Positions 47,861 to 59,600 of a stretch of DNA of 64,000 bases are shown here, in pieces. This DNA comes from Anisus vortex (Eukaryota; Mollusca; Gastropoda; Planorbidae), in assembly GCA_949126835.1 (NCBI GenBank), contig CASBPS010000116.1, positions 1,178,001 through 1,242,000 on the forward strand, read 5' to 3'. Position 1 is the stretch's first letter; the number at the start of each line of letters is the position of its first letter. The translations under genes and the position numbers were made by a program. The notes beneath the pieces are model-generated. The model had not been told where the DNA came from and made no database searches. It saw only the letters and a program-made list of their open reading frames with translations.

Positions 47861-48613
47861 TATAGTGTTGTATATAATCTTTGGATATGTTTTTGATATT
47901 AGACCAAGTAACATTGAATTTAAAATACTAGAGCTTTATTCAATGCTTACATAAACAATGGATCACTGCATGACAAGATTTATATATTCAGTTTTTTAAC
48001 CTTACTAACTAATGCATGCAATCACACCAACAATTGTAATATATCTAGTGTGGACATGCCTGTAGTTATGTATTAGGCTACTGTTTTTTCTGTGAATAAG
48101 TATCTGTACATATTATACATATAGAGATATTAGCTGCTTAATTAAGATTGAAAAAAAATTAAAACAAAGACGGCAATAAAAGTTGGACGTTTAAAAACGG
48201 TATGTTTGTTAATAGTTCAGTCAAATTTTAGGACACTGCTTATAATACAAAGTATTAGTTGTTTTAAATATCTACATGTATTTCACAATTGCCGTGGAAA
48301 TAAGGTTATTTAAAAAACATATTTTTAAACGATTAATGCATGGTGCCTTCTGACGTTATTTTCATGACTGGGATCACATGTTGAACACTTAAACTGAACC
48401 GTTACATACATTACAAATACTTATACTGCACACATTTGTTGTATTTTATCTGCAAGCAAATCAAGACAATGAATTATATATAGTGATCCTAGATGAATTG
48501 GGCTGCAGAAGAACCTTGAAATACGACTAAAAGAGTTGATATATGTGACATAAGAGTTAAGAATTGACTATGTATTGTTCAAAGACAACTTGACAACATC
48601 TACAGTTATTACA

Positions 48614-48687
48614 ATGAGTCTAATTGTCCAATTCAAAATTTTATTATTATTTTTTTAATTGTGTAAATGTAATCATTCAATGTTACG
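48614..48687 (+). pseudogene. Exon 1 of the secreted/receptor protein, frame-broken (copy B)
   Basis: Homologous to 28353-28419 with the same ATG context and the same 'ttacg|gtaata' donor. It is 74 bp instead of 67. The extra seven bases lie after the T run and shift the frame, so the reading stops after 14 codons (TAA at about 48656). The signal peptide cannot be made from this ATG. Either copy B is a pseudogene, or its exon 2 is used with another first exon. Confidence 0.65.
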
Positions 48688-49295
48688 GTAATATTTTAAA
48701 GTGCTTTTCATTTTTTAAGTGTTTCAATATTACATTTGTTAATGTCCATATTATTAGGACTTAGATTTAAGATAATAACTACGAATACGACCAACTTCAT
48801 AAGAAGGACGAAAGTAAATTTGCTAAAAATTGCTAAAAGTGGGGCCTTTACCTAAAAGTTCACCCCGCTAACGTAAAAAATCTGGCTACACCACTGTTGA
48901 GAACAGCCAAGTCAAATTAATATTTCAGTTCAACATGTCCATTAAATGTTTGTATTTTTACGTAGTTTTCACTCTCCCCCCCCCCTCTCTCAGAATTTCA
49001 CAACCCAATGCACCCGCATCATGGTCTAGTAGTCATACTAAGCCTGACTATAACGTTTAATTTGTTGTTGAAATATTATGTTTATATAGTCAAAGTCAAT
49101 TATATGGAATTTATTGTTGTAGCTGTGTTAAAGGATGGTTCGGACAGCATTGTCAATACCGTAAGTAGATATCTATTCATTCACTATTAAATTCAAATTA
49201 GGCATATTGTGTTTTTAATTTTTATATAAGTGTAAAACAATAATTAAAACGTTTTATATGTTAACTAAGTTATTTTTATTATATCTGTAACTAAG

Positions 49296-49463
49296 AGGAT
49301 CTCAGCGTTATGCAAGATGCTACAGTGACTAACTTACCAACACCTTGGTTGACTGATGGAGATGATACAAAATGTAATAAAGATCCTAACCTTCAGTCAG
49401 TAAAAATTTCATGGAACATTTCCTATCCTTTTACCTGGCTCAGATTTTTAGTTAATAATATAT
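49296..49463 (+). CDS. Exon 2, extracellular N-terminal module (copy B)
   Basis: Same length (168 bp), same AG and gtaagtg borders and same phases as 29062-29229. It encodes the same WLTDGDD...C...SYPFTWLR module; the only difference I noticed is TTC to TTT in a Phe codon. Its own upstream exon 1 is frame-broken. Conservation of this exon despite that break may simply reflect how recent the duplication is. Confidence 0.5.
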
Positions 49464-49557
49464 GTAAGTGTGAGTCAATCAAAATTTAAAATTGTAACTT
49501 TTATTTTCTTAAGAAGGGTACATTTCATAGTTTTAATTACTGTTTACAAATTGTAGA

Positions 49558-50185
49558 GCCATTAACTACATTTGACGTTTAACGCAATCTCTGGAGATAT
49601 TCCACTTCAACCCAATAACTACATTTGACGTTTAACGCAAACTCTGGAGATAGTCCACTTCAACCCATTAACTACATTTAACATTTAACAAGATCTCTGT
49701 AAATATTCCACTTCAACCCATTAACTACATTTAACATTTAACAAAATCTCTGTAAATATTGCACTACGACCCATTAACTACATTTGAGGTTTAACAAAAT
49801 CTCTGTAAATATTCCACTACAACTCATTAACTACATTTAACATTTAACATAATCTCTGTAAATATTCCACTATAACCCATTAACTACATTTGACGTTTAA
49901 CAAAATATCTGTATATACCACTACAACCCATTAACTACATTTAACATTTAACAAAATCTCTGTAAATATTCCACTACAACCCATTAACTACATTTGAGGT
50001 TTAACAAAACCTCTGTAAATATTCCACTACAACTCATTAACTATATTTAACATTTAACATAATCTCTGTAAAAGTTTCCACTTCAACCCATTAACAACAT
50101 TTGACGTTTAAATAAATATCTGGATATATTCCACTTCAGCCCATTAACTGCATTTGACGTTTAAATAAATCTCTGGAAATATTCC
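49558..50185. repeat. 53-bp minisatellite, about 12 copies (copy B)
   Basis: Homologous to 29325-29905 but with a different unit count and variant order, including a shortened unit near 49905-49920. Confidence 0.9.
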
Positions 50186-50879
50186 TAATCTGGACTAGGC
50201 ACAGAAGTCAACAAAAACCGATGTTTAGAAAAAAGTTGTATTGTCTATGAAATGACTTAGGGACCATCATTATATTACATACTCACATTGTGGGGAGGGA
50301 AGTGTTGGGTTTTAAAATATTGTGTACGGAGTTGTGTGGGTGGGGAATGGTGTACAGCTCAGTCAGAAGACTGGTAGAACAGAATTACTTTCTCTAGGGC
50401 AGGCAGAGATATGAACAAATTATTTGATGGAAAGTAAGACGAGAAGTTATGTCGGTTGTTTTTACTTCACTTTGAATGGTTGCCAAGGACATTCAAGACT
50501 GAATATTTAGAGACTGATGTGAAATCATTAAATATACATGTAGTCGACATTTTTATTTTAAGACAAAACATTCCTACTCAATACTAACATTTCTACATCT
50601 ATTTGATTGAAATTTCATTTTTAAAATTAGTTTAATTTGTTCGTTTTTACTTTGATTCATTGATTAATTTTCAATTGAATTTCTTAAGACAAATTTCCAC
50701 GTGAACAAAACCAGGTATTTGAAAAAAAAAAATTAAACAAATTACTATTGGATATGTTTGAAAAAATCGTTTCTTTAAAAACATGGTTGGGGGAGGGGCG
50801 ATAGAGAATCTCCAGATAATGTACATGACGCAACTATAGAGTGAACTTAGAATGAAATAAAAAAAATAAAACTGACGTA

Positions 50880-51720
50880 TAGTAAGAACTTTACATCTTA
50901 AAAACATTAGATTAGTATATTTTAGCATCAAGTAAAATAATGTTTTAATAAGCTTAATGGTTACAATATTGCTATGAAAATCCTTTAAGATATTATATAT
51001 TTTTAGTAAACCAAGTTTAAACAAAATGAACTTTTTTGCAAGATTGTAAAGTTTTTCCTTTTGAGAACAAACATAATGAATTGTATATATTAGATAAAAA
51101 GGACTGCATAGACTTAGTTGAGGGTATATATAATAGTTTGATACGCACAAAAAGCCAACATTCTTTTCAAGCTACTTAGATCAATTTTTATATATTTGGA
51201 GTCAGTTCAAAATATAACCAAGGGAGATAATAAACATTTTTATGTCGTAGGGTTTTATTATTTGTTAATTATTCTTTTCACTACGTAATTTCTATTCAAT
51301 TAAAACTAAATTGTAAAAGTTTATAACACTACTCAAATGTTTTTAAAAGTACATAAAACAGTACAACAAATACTAAATGTTTTTACATTGTTAATCAAAA
51401 TTTTCAAAACACCTTATTAGCTACTAGGATGTTTTCATTACTACGTATTTTCTCAATTTAATAGTGTACAATTTAATTTATCACCAAATATTTTTGAACA
51501 GCCTTAGTATAAAGGCTTTAATTCTGTAAATAAAAGAACGCAGTGCCTAGAGGAAATACTCCCCTTCACAAACAATAACTACCCTCTATTAACGCGAATT
51601 TGCTGAACGCCTCCCTTCCCCGTCCCCCTGTCGGAATTACGCCGTTAAGAGTCAGATTAAATGTAACATGAAATTTACACGCATAGCTGTGTGTACTTTT
51701 TTATTGAAAAATCTCAAGAT
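50880..51720. repeat. Family D copy in duplication B
   Basis: Collinear with 30590-31480. Frames in it, including the 159-residue minus-strand one (50671-51150), are hydrophobic low-complexity readings of AT-rich repeat DNA. Confidence 0.7.
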
Positions 51721-51954
51721 GCATTGTGAACCTAAAAATTGATAGTGTACCAATATTTCCGGTCCTATCCGTTCATTTACTGACAAACAATGTATGTGTA
51801 CTGCGTTACTGGTTTTTCGGCGAGTATGATAAGATGTAAGTGAATACATTTTATTTCATTTCCACTTGCTACATAACAACATTATATTACAATGATCAGA
51901 TTAACATAACTATAATAACACTTTCGTATCCAATATGGCAGAAAAAAAAACATA

Positions 51955-52085
51955 TCAGTACTCTTTCTTCCTGATTGGCACCTGACATGTAATGGGTTAT
52001 CTGGACAAACGAGTAAAACTAGTAACTTAACATCATTTAAAACACTATGCTATTTGAAATAAGCGTAGGTCGCAATCACCTTCAG
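51955..52085 (+). pseudogene. LINE 3'-end fragment (copy B)
   Basis: Partner of 31680-31850 with the same 'aatgggttatctggacaaac' and 'agtaacttaacatcattta' blocks; slightly shorter. Confidence 0.4.
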
Positions 52086-52697
52086 TAAAAAAGAGTGAAT
52101 GTAACTTATCAATATATTATGTGAGCGAACATCGAGTTAGTGTAGTCCTGATTATGTTTGGTAATAATTTGAATATGTATTTCGACAATGTCATAAAAAA
52201 AAATGTACATTTATTCAAGATCAAACACTTTAGACTACATATTTCATATACATATAGTCATCCACAGTAGTATGTGTTTTTTGTTAAATGATAGTAGATA
52301 TTTAGCAGCACGCCACATTTTATCGGTATTAAATACCGCCATCGCCCCCTTTCATACAATGTGAAACCTCAGCAACCCCACCCCCTATCCATACCCCTTT
52401 ACCGCCCTCGTTGAGAATCTATTTTCTAGGTCTTCTACACGAGTCTTCAATTCATTCTACTTAATCATAGTTTTACAACGGAACGTTATCGCCCAGCAAG
52501 GATCCGTGAGAATATGAAAGGGGGCGCTGATGATGCCTGCAGTGGTTATGGGGGGGGGGGGGCGTTTAAACACATCTATGTCGAATTCTTTGTTTTTATT
52601 TCAAAATATAGATTTGCTTTAATTTGTATAACGGTAATCTTTAGCTATGGCAGTTAAGTGAGAAATAAATATTCGACTGTTCCAAAAGAGATTCAGC

Positions 52698-52882
52698 CCA
52701 TTGTGTCGGCAACCTACGGCACGGAGATTTTTAATGGCACGCAGAAGACCTCCAAAATTGCCGTTCGAGTCTCTTATGCAAGAAATTGAATGCTAAAGAA
52801 AGATGACTGTTTGGTAGTTGGCACGCTGAATGAATAAGCAGTCCCACTTGGCACGCTGCTATTACAATATTGCCAATCCCTG
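52698..52882. mobile_element. hAT-type MITE (copy B)
   Basis: Partner of 32446-32629, with termini 'tgtcggcaacctacggcacg' and inverted 'cagggattggcaatattg'. Present in both copies, so older than the segmental duplication. Confidence 0.65.
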
Positions 52883-52929
52883 ACTAAGATACAAAGAATT
52901 ACTCGACTGATCTACAAGTGACTTAGCCT

Positions 52930-52981
52930 ATGTGTCTACTGTGTCTACCGTGTCTACTGTGTCTACTGTGTCTACTGTGTA
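52930..52981. repeat. 9-bp microsatellite, 5 units (copy B)
   Basis: Same locus as 32677-32754 but five units instead of eight, one of them changed (taccg). Confidence 0.9.
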
Positions 52982-53013
52982 ATTGTGACTTCAAAGTAAT
53001 TCAAAGCCCTTAT

Positions 53014-53210
53014 TTATTTAAAGTAAAGTACCCATCGGACCAAATTTATCATAAAGCGAGTGAAACAGCGTTCATCAGTTTCTGTGGTCACGACATTCTA
53101 GGAGATGTGTGACCAGCACAATGCCCAGCCGCCTCTATGTTATACAAACTAATGTCAGGTACCCTTCAGAGTTGGGCAGACCTAGGGGCACACTCGAGTA
53201 ACGGGAATAA
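53014..53210 (-). mobile_element. SINE fragment (copy B)
   Basis: Partner of 32782-32985. It keeps the 'aaagtaaagtacccatcgga' end, which is damaged in copy A. Confidence 0.6.
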
Positions 53211-53244
53211 ATATTGTCGCTCGATGTTTGAATTTAAAAACAAA

Positions 53245-53382
53245 TCGTATAAAAGTGAAACTTGATATAGCATATAACTATAAAAGTGAAACTTGATTTA
53301 GCATATAGGCCTAACTATAAAAGGAAACTTGATATAGCATATAACTATAAAAGTGAAACTTGATATAGCATATAACTGATCT
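53245..53382. repeat. Short tandem repeat, 4 units (copy B only)
   Basis: The unit 'tataaaagtgaaacttgat' plus 'atagcatataac' occurs four times (one interrupted by 'ggcct'). Copy A has one unit at about 33018-33050, so this expanded after the duplication. Confidence 0.85.
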
Positions 53383-53639
53383 GTTTACGTCTGATCTGGT
53401 TAGGAAAGTCAACCATAAATCATTATTTAAAACCCTTATTCTTTCTTTAAATATTTAATTTTGTATCCAAGACATGGTGAGAATTAAACGAATCCTAATA
53501 AACATGTTAGCATTAGAAATTTGACATCCTTTCTCTTTATTATGGCAAAAGTAAATATCCACTAATTGTTTTACAATAATTTGAATGATAGCATGATAGA
53601 GGGGGAATGGGACTGAAACATTTAATTTAAAACTGATGT

Positions 53640-54262
53640 ATAGTGAGAACTTTTCATCTCTCACAAAATAGTATATTCTAGCATCAAGTTAAATTACTTT
53701 TCAACAAGCCTAAATTTTACAGCGTTGTCATGAGATTTTACATACCTAGTAAACAAAGTTGGATCAAATGAATTGTACCAAATTTTATAATTGCTCGTTT
53801 TTTTGGATTTAGACTATAGTACATTTGTAGACACACATACATATTAAATTTTATATATTAGATAAAACGAGCTACACATGTCTAGATATATGTTTATATT
53901 ATATTATAGTTAGTTACAAAAACGATACATAGCTATTATACATTTCCTTCTTCTTAAATCTAAATTTAGATGATTTGAGGGCGAGATTGAATAAGGGAGA
54001 TAATAAGCCTTTAATAAGCCATATTATATTTTAATAACTTTTTTTATATTTAAACATTTACATAAAAATTTGAAACCAAATATTTAAAAACTTGTTTCAA
54101 TACTTATATTTATAAAAAATATGTAAACTATTTTTAAAATACATACAATATGTAAACGTTTGATTAAAGTTTTACATTTTAAATGTATTCTGTCATACAC
54201 CTTTATAGCTACTAGCGTGTTTTCATTAGTAGACGATTACTTCTTTAAATAGGTAATGTACT
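53640..54262. repeat. Family D copy interrupted by the LTR element
   Basis: Collinear with 34630-35270. The LTR element begins at 54263 after target bases GTACT (54258-54262). Confidence 0.7.
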
Positions 54263-54805
54263 TGCTAGTATGCACTAACATGGTCAAAGGGAAATGACTC
54301 AGTAAATAGTCAATAGTCAATAGTATAGTACAATAGTTATGGGCCCTGGGAAGAATGTGAATATCACAATCTAGTTGGTTCTACTGCGTCGTAGCTATAC
54401 AAAGCATGCTTTGCACGTTGTACATGTCTCAGTCTGATCACGGGGTTTTACATGTCTCAGTCTGATCACGGGGGGTAAAGGACCGGAGAATAGTCAGTCG
54501 ACTCAAATATCTAGAAGCGTATGGACGCATACGTTAGACTCGGAACTATACCACATTTTATCAGAATACTATTTCATTTCTTGGACTTATATTATATTAT
54601 ATGATTGTTGGATGTACTGTGAATAATGTATTGTGAGTATTAATAAATAGATATATATTGCTGCAAAGATTTGAATTATCAAGTGTGTTAAACATACTGT
54701 GAAAATAATATTAAAGAAACATTTAACTCAACTCAAGCAACTCAATCAACTCATGATTCTATTAGCCTACGAAGAACAATAATAATTAAAATAGAGTCAA
54801 TAACA
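54263..54805 (+). repeat. 5' LTR
   Basis: 543 bp, from TGCTAGTATG to AATAACA. Internal features: a 12-bp palindrome 'aaagcatgcttt' (near 54401-54412), a 24-27 bp direct repeat 'acatgtctcagtctgatcac' twice (near 54422 and 54449), an imperfect hairpin 'gcgtatggacgcatacgt' (near 54517), and 'taataaata' (near 54640), a candidate polyadenylation signal. Compared with the 3' LTR it has one extra G near 54700. Confidence 0.95.
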
Positions 54806-54806
54806 G

Positions 54807-54819
54807 TGGTGGCAGCGGT
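54807..54819 (+). promoter_or_regulatory. Primer binding site, tRNA-Leu type
   Basis: One base after the LTR comes TGGTGGCAGCGGT. It is complementary to the 3' end of an animal tRNA-Leu (acceptor stem ending CCGCTGCCA plus CCA, from memory), giving 13 matched bases. This would prime minus-strand DNA synthesis. Confidence 0.75.
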
Positions 54820-54862
54820 AAACAGCAGCGGTAAACGGCAGCGGTGAACGGCAGCGGTGTAC
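54811..54862 (+). repeat. Four tandem 13-bp copies of the primer-site core
   Basis: The units at 54811, 54824, 54837 and 54850 read 'ggcagcggtaaac', 'agcagcggtaaac', 'ggcagcggtgaac' and 'ggcagcggtgtac', followed by a partial 'ggcaac'. Each repeats the GCAGCGGT part of the primer site. Confidence 0.9.
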
Positions 54863-56663
54863 GGCAACTACTAAACTACAACATAATGAAATGCTTCCAC
54901 AAAAACAAATATTAGAAGGTAAAGTCTGATTTTCAAATTGTCAACTCTCTCATGCAAACTATTCGGCAAACTATTCAACCAGTCAACCTGGTCATAAAAT
55001 CGTTAGAGAGAACGCTAAAACATCTCTCAGAAAATATATGATTTGCTGGTGGATGGCAGAATTTAATGGACGATTTCTAAAGATATTAATCAAGATTTAA
55101 TCAGCACGGTATAAAGCCATATTCAGGGTAACAGGAAACAGAGACACTGCAGCAAGACTTGTAAAAGTCAGTAGATACATAGGCGGCACAACAGGCAACA
55201 AAAAGGTGGGTGCACGTGGCGCTCTACATCTCAACCCACATTACATTTTTCAAAGGTGCCGACGCTGGAATTAATAAATTTTTTTCAAGATTATATTTGG
55301 ATTACGTGGAACGTTGAGAGCTGTCGTATGAATTTCTTTGTGATCAATCGTTGATCATGAAAAATTGAATTATCACGCATGAAACATTTTTAAACAAAAC
55401 AGCTTCTGAATCGAGACTCTGTAATATTTTACAAAACGCTATGAAGTGAAGCAATGACGTCACACAAGATGGCGGACACTAGATACACAAGATGGCGGAC
55501 ACTAGATAAACAAGATGGCGGACACTAGTTCAACTAGAGGTCAACACGTGTGTGTGTGAGATCCGAAGGTAACAAGGCAATCATCAACGCATAGTATTCA
55601 CTTAGTCATACTTTGTGGAATACCAAGACCTTATTGAAGACAGATTGTACTCTAACGTACATCAATTCAAGAGATTCGTTTACATTATGCGAATTATACC
55701 TATCTCGCTATACAGTAAAGTTAATTTGAATTAATGTGATGGAGATTGTGTTAATTAATTTAAATCATTCGTACCTGGATTAACGTCATGAAGTATGTGT
55801 TAGTTAAAATTTAAGCTACTATTAGACCATTCACTTGGATCAAATGGATTAACTTCGTCGTCAAGAAGATTCATTGTGTTACTTAAATACTATTTAAGTT
55901 TGATATAATTAACATTTATTTTAATATTATACATGTTAAATGATTCTTTGATAGGGTAATTTCTGTTAGCTGTATTGACTTGTTTGTTTTTGTTCAAATA
56001 TTGAAGTAAAATTATTGTCTTTGTCAATGTTGATAAATATTGTGATTCTAGTGTGAACATTTCCTCTATCACTGTTGTCCATGCAGCATTTGTGTCCTTA
56101 ATTAAGATTGTGTTGTGTTTCATTTATTTTAGTTATACATAATTGTTGTGTTGTGTTTCATTTATTTTAGTTATACATAATTGTTGTTTTGTTTTGTTTT
56201 TTAAATATAATTAATATTATTGGTTCAAGATAACCACTATTATTTCTGATAGATTCTTGATAGTAACAATAACTATCAATTGTTTATAAATATAATTTAT
56301 GCAATGGTAAATATTTATGTACACACTATAGAAAATAGTAAATAAGGCATTTTTTCAAATATAATAATTGACAATAGTCAACATTTACATACAAGTAAAG
56401 TAAATTGAAAAATAAGAAGAGAAAATAATTTATCAATCAAAATATTATGCTTTGCATTGTTCCAATTCCAAAATGCTTTCAATTATAATAGCATAGTGAA
56501 CAGAAATAATAGTATTACAAGTGTTTAGCTTCAACTTAATAATACATGGTCTACATAATAATTATAAGAATTACATTGTGAATGTACACTCTATAAATAA
56601 TAATAAATAATAGCATTGTCCTGTACATAATAATATTTTATTGTTAATGATCAAGAATTAAAT
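54863..56663 (+). other. Leader (5' untranslated) region of the LTR element
   Basis: About 1.8 kb between primer site and gag. It carries the CRE/YY1 cluster (55455-55521) and a direct repeat of about 42 bp near 56108-56185 ('ttgtgtttcatttattttag' twice). No ORF of note. The long leader could hold promoter, packaging or internal translation signals, none of which is recognisable beyond the listed sites. Confidence 0.6.
55455..55521 (+). promoter_or_regulatory. CRE site followed by three YY1-type sites
   Basis: A perfect palindromic TGACGTCA at 55455-55462 (CREB/ATF consensus) is followed by AAGATGGCGG at 55466-55475, 55489-55498 and 55512-55521, spaced exactly 23 bp. The reverse complement CCGCCATCTT fits the YY1 consensus CCGCCATNTT. 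Inferred transcription control of the element; binding is untested. Confidence 0.6.
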
Positions 56664-59600
56664 ATGGATGTAAAAGTTAAATTAATGTATGAAGAAGCTA
56701 AAGCTTTAGCTAAGGAATTTGAAATAACAGAAAAAAAAGAATTGCAAGAATTTATAGAAAAGAAAGTAAAAGAGTTAAAAAAGGAATTATCTGATAAAGA
56801 AAGAGATGAGCGTGCAGAAAGTAGGTCACATGAACTTAAACAAAAAGAATTAGACAATGAACTTAAACAAAAAGAATTAGAATTAGAACTAGAACTTAAA
56901 CAAAAAGAAATACAACTAAAACTAGATCATGAATTAGAACTAGCTAAATTGCAACAAAATAAGGTTGAGCATTCAACTAATTCATCTAATAAACATGGCG
57001 TTAGATTTAAAATGCCACCATTTGATGGAAAAGAAAAAATTTTAGATTTTTTAACTCTCTTTGAAACAACATGTAAAGGGTATAACATTCCGCAATCGGA
57101 ATGGTATATTCATTTAATTCCTCAATTGAAAGACAAAGGAAGGGAAGCATTAGCTCATATTGATAAAGAGATTACTGATTACACAATAATTAGAGAACAG
57201 TTGATAAAATTTTTTATCCATTCAGAGGACTATTATAGACAAAAATTTCATTCTTTTTTATTAACTGATAAAATAGAACCAAGAGCTTTTGTCTCTGAAG
57301 TGAAATCATTCTTATTGACTTGGTTAGAACTAATCAAAATAGACACAAAAAATCCCAATGAAATTATTGAGATGATAGTAGTAGATAAAGTGTTACAAAT
57401 GGCTTCCAAACCTTTGTTTACACATATTATGGAGAGGAAAGTAAGAAATATTGAAAATTTAATAGATGCTATCTCCAATTTTAAAGATAGTAATCCCAAT
57501 GTAGAACTTACTAAACAGACTCAAACAGTAAATACCATGCAAAATAGAAGACATAGGAGCTATTCACCTCCTAGAACAAATAGTCAATATGGTAGAAGAC
57601 AAAACTATGGTAATGAAACAAATACAAACAGACAAAATCTTAGATGTCAATTTTGTAATCGTTATGGACATATAGAAAGATTTTGTGGTTTCAGAATAAA
57701 ATATGTAAGTAACAGGTATAGACAAAATGAAAATAGACAAAATAATCAAAATTTTCAAAACAAAAACTTTCCAAGACAGAATTTTCCACAAGGAAATCAA
57801 AATCAAAATTTTACAAGACAGAATTTTCCACAAGGAAATCAAAATCAAAACTTTACGAGACGGAATTTTCCACAAGGAAATTCTACAAATCAGCATGTTA
57901 CCAATCAAAATTCTGAAAATCAAAATTTTCAGAATAGAAATAAAGGCAATACAAATAATCCCACTACTCACAGAAACAATGTAATATTTGAGAATAAAGG
58001 TCAACTGATCTTATTCCCTGCATATGTTGAGGGAATACGTACCTATTGTCTAAGGGATACTGGTTCATCTCTCACTTGTGTAGATGAGAGAATTATTCCT
58101 CCTCATAAAGCCAAAAATATCTTAAGGATAGAAACAATTAAACTAGGTAATGGATCTATGGTTAGTTGTCCAATCACTACCATACAAATTGATACTCCTT
58201 GGCTTACAGGATATACTGAAGCAGCCATTTTAAAAAATTGTGTTGCTCCCCTAATAATAGGTAATACATATGGAGTCAAACAGGACAATAGTTTTGAAAT
58301 ATTTCAACAATGGATGGATCTTAAATCCACAGATTTAAACTTAAAACCTGTAATTTTGTTAGAAAATAATCAACTGGGAGATTTATCACAAGATGAATTC
58401 GGCCCTGCCTTGCAAACTGTCAGTTTTTTACAAACACTAGGCAAGTCAGACAGTAGCATTATTAATGACACACCTAATATAGATATACCTATAAACAAAG
58501 TGAAAGAAAATCTAATGCCTAAATGGAATGGTACAGAGAAATTGAATCAATATATTGAAAGGTTTGAAGAACAATGTGAAATAAATAATATACCTAAACA
58601 ATTGCATGCCATATCACTGTGCAAACATTTAGAAAATCACAAAGCAATATACAATATTGCAGAGAAAGAAATCAATGACTTTCAAACATTGAAAACAAAC
58701 ATTTTAGCATATATTGATACTACTCAAAAGAAAACTGAAACACAAATGAAAAAACGTGAACAGATTAGCTTAAATAGTATGCCTTTTGATGAACAAACTT
58801 TGAAAAATGAACAAAAACAAGATGAGTATATAAACAAAATTGTGTCACAACTTGGTAAAGAAAATTTTAAACAAGGACAAATGAAATTAATTAATGGAAT
58901 TCTTTGTAGGATAGAAACAAAATCTGATATAACTCAAATAGTTGTGCCAAAATCTTTGACAGTGCAAATAATGAAAATTTCGCATGATAATGCATTAGCA
59001 GGTCACTTAAGTACAAAAAAAACTTGTAACAAAATCAAAAACAACTTCTGGTGGCCTAATTTAGAAAAGGATTTGAAAACGTTCATAAAAAGTTGTTCAA
59101 CATGTCTGATACATAATCAGAAAAATTCAAAACATAAAGCACCTTTACAAAAAACAGATACTGTAGACAAACCTTTTGTAAAGATAGCCATTGATATTAT
59201 TGGACCTATGAAAGAAGCTAGGAATTCAAAAGCAAAATTTGCATTAACACTCATAGATATGGGTAGTAGATGGGTGGAAGTAATCCCTCTAAGAGAAATA
59301 ACCGCAGATAGAGTATGTAACTCACTATTGCCAATATTCTGCAGATTTGGATTTCCTAAAACTATATTAAGTGATAATGGTACCCAATTCAAATCCAAAT
59401 TGACTCAAGCTTTTACTAAAATGCTCAACATAACACAAATTTTTAGTTCAATCTACCACCCAGAGTCAAATGGTATGGTTGAAAGGGCAAATCAAACTAT
59501 AAAACAAATGTTAGCTAAGGTTTGCGAAGAACACCCTTATGAATGGGATGAATTCCTACCAGCCATTCTCTTTGCTTATAGACAGGCAAAGCATGAAAGC

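Noticed and set aside
50671..51150. 159-residue hydrophobic minus-strand frame
   Set aside because: It lies within a dispersed repeat copy. Its homologue in copy A (30588-30878) is much shorter and interrupted, so it is not conserved as protein.
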